A stretch of 64,000 nt of DNA from Roseomonas mucosa ATCC BAA-692 (GTDB lineage Bacteria; Pseudomonadota; Alphaproteobacteria; Acetobacterales; Acetobacteraceae), in assembly GCF_000622225.1 (NCBI RefSeq), contig NZ_JHWD01000011.1, forward strand, positions 2,895-66,894, read 5' to 3'. The stretch's first letter is position 1. Every line of letters starts with the position of its first letter. The position numbers were made by a program, and so were the translations under genes. Positions 63,594 through 64,000 of this stretch are shown piece after piece. The notes beneath the pieces were generated by a model that did not search any database, was not told the DNA's origin, and saw nothing but the letters and a program-made list of their open reading frames with translations.

Positions 63594-64000
63594 TCAGGCG
63601 AGCGCCTCGGCCCGGATGCAGGCCACCGCCTGTCCTGGTGAGCCAAAGGGCCGCAGCGCCGGCACGTCGCCCGCGCAGGCCGCGACCGCATGGGCGCAGC
63701 GGGTGCGGAAGACGCAGCCGGAAGGGGGGCTGGAGGGGCTGGGCGGGTCGCCAGCCAGCAGGATGCGCTTGACCCGGTGCTTCGGGTCGAGGCGCGGCGT
63801 GGCCGAGAGCAGGGCGCGTGTATAGGGGTGCGCCGGGCGGCTGAAGACGGCCCCGGCCGGCCCCTCCTCCATGACGCGGCCGAGATACATCACCATCACC
63901 CGGTCGCAGAGATGCCGCACCACGGGCAGGTCGTGGCTGATGAAGAGCATCGCCAGGCCGAGGTCGCGCCGCAGGTCGGAGAGAAGCTGCACCACCTGCG
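63594..64000 (-). CDS. Peptide-type ABC transporter ATP-binding protein, C-terminal part (cut by window edge)
   Basis: Partial: the visible C-terminal part is about 135 residues. It has the end of the nucleotide-binding domain (LAMLFISHDLPVVRHLCDRV with the switch His, MVMYLGRVMEEGP) and the OppF/DppF-type C-terminus: HPYTRALLSATP and a Cys-containing loop (GCVFRTRCAHAVAAC ... VAC). It belongs to a peptide or opine importer whose other genes lie beyond the window. The upstream creatininase and hydantoinase genes follow in the same direction. Confidence 0.9.
   Translation of the reverse strand, partial: QVVQLLSDLRRDLGLAMLFISHDLPVVRHLCDRVMVMYLGRVMEEGPAGAVFSRPAHPYTRALLSATPRLDPKHRVKRILLAGDPPSPSSPPSGCVFRTRCAHAVAACAGDVPALRPFGSPGQAVACIRAEALA

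Overview
The window is about 70% GC, gene-dense and almost free of unassigned space. Gene content points to an alphaproteobacterium, most likely an Acetobacteraceae (Roseomonas-like) soil or water heterotroph. The clues are a ChvI/ChvG two-component pair near ATP-type pckA, two tripartite tricarboxylate transporter (TTT) sets, several LysR/GntR/MarR/IclR regulators, peptide ABC transporters, and an SRP RNA followed by dnaX. The genus is inference, because there is no rRNA or tRNA in the window. I see no insertion sequence, prophage, CRISPR array or replication origin.

Layout. 0.2-4.2 kb (minus): an M14-type metallopeptidase, a LysR regulator and rmuC. 4.5-13 kb (plus): a dipeptide-type ABC transporter (binding protein, two permeases, one fused double ATPase) that runs by start/stop overlaps into a flavoprotein oxidoreductase, an ATC-hydrolase-family protein and a PfkB sugar kinase. 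13-21.4 kb: the replication/repair block ffs-dnaX ... ybaB-recR, interrupted by pirin, a divergent LysR/SDR pair, a secreted cupin and a class V aminotransferase. 21.8-25 kb (minus): a DUF4403 protein, a LysR regulator, and a small secreted Ser/Gly-rich protein followed by a possible 34-residue protein. 25.6-30.6 kb: pckA, a HugZ-like protein, chvI and chvG. 30.8-34.3 kb: two alpha/beta hydrolases and an AI-2E-type permease.

34.3-42 kb (minus, then plus): a probable catabolic operon of tctC-tctB-tctA, a beta-hydroxyacid dehydrogenase, a SAF-domain homoserine-dehydrogenase-like enzyme and a PdxA2-type dehydrogenase. It is divergent from a GntR regulator with a clear palindrome between them. 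42-46.9 kb: a MarR regulator whose near-palindrome touches its own start codon, an MFS carrier and a second tctCBA set. 47-49.2 kb: a two-gene exported module, a protein made of four copies of an unrecognised two-cysteine repeat overlapping an EF-hand protein. 49.5-56.4 kb: an IclR regulator, a short OpgH-like glucosyltransferase, a LysR regulator, and an AlgJ-like/MBOAT O-acetylation pair. 56.7-60.9 kb (minus): an alcohol oxidation cluster (DUF779, Zn-ADH, ALDH) behind an AcoR-like regulator that has no sigma-54 AAA+ domain. 61-64 kb (minus): a hydantoinase-type amidohydrolase, a creatininase-family amidohydrolase and the end of a peptide ABC ATPase, cut by the window edge.

The most unusual feature at DNA level is a modular family of intergenic palindromic repeats with seven copies, plus one unrelated block of similar design. 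All sit just 3' of genes, and the stem sequences change between copies while base pairing is kept. At protein level the best candidate for something undescribed is the four-repeat exported protein and its EF-hand partner.
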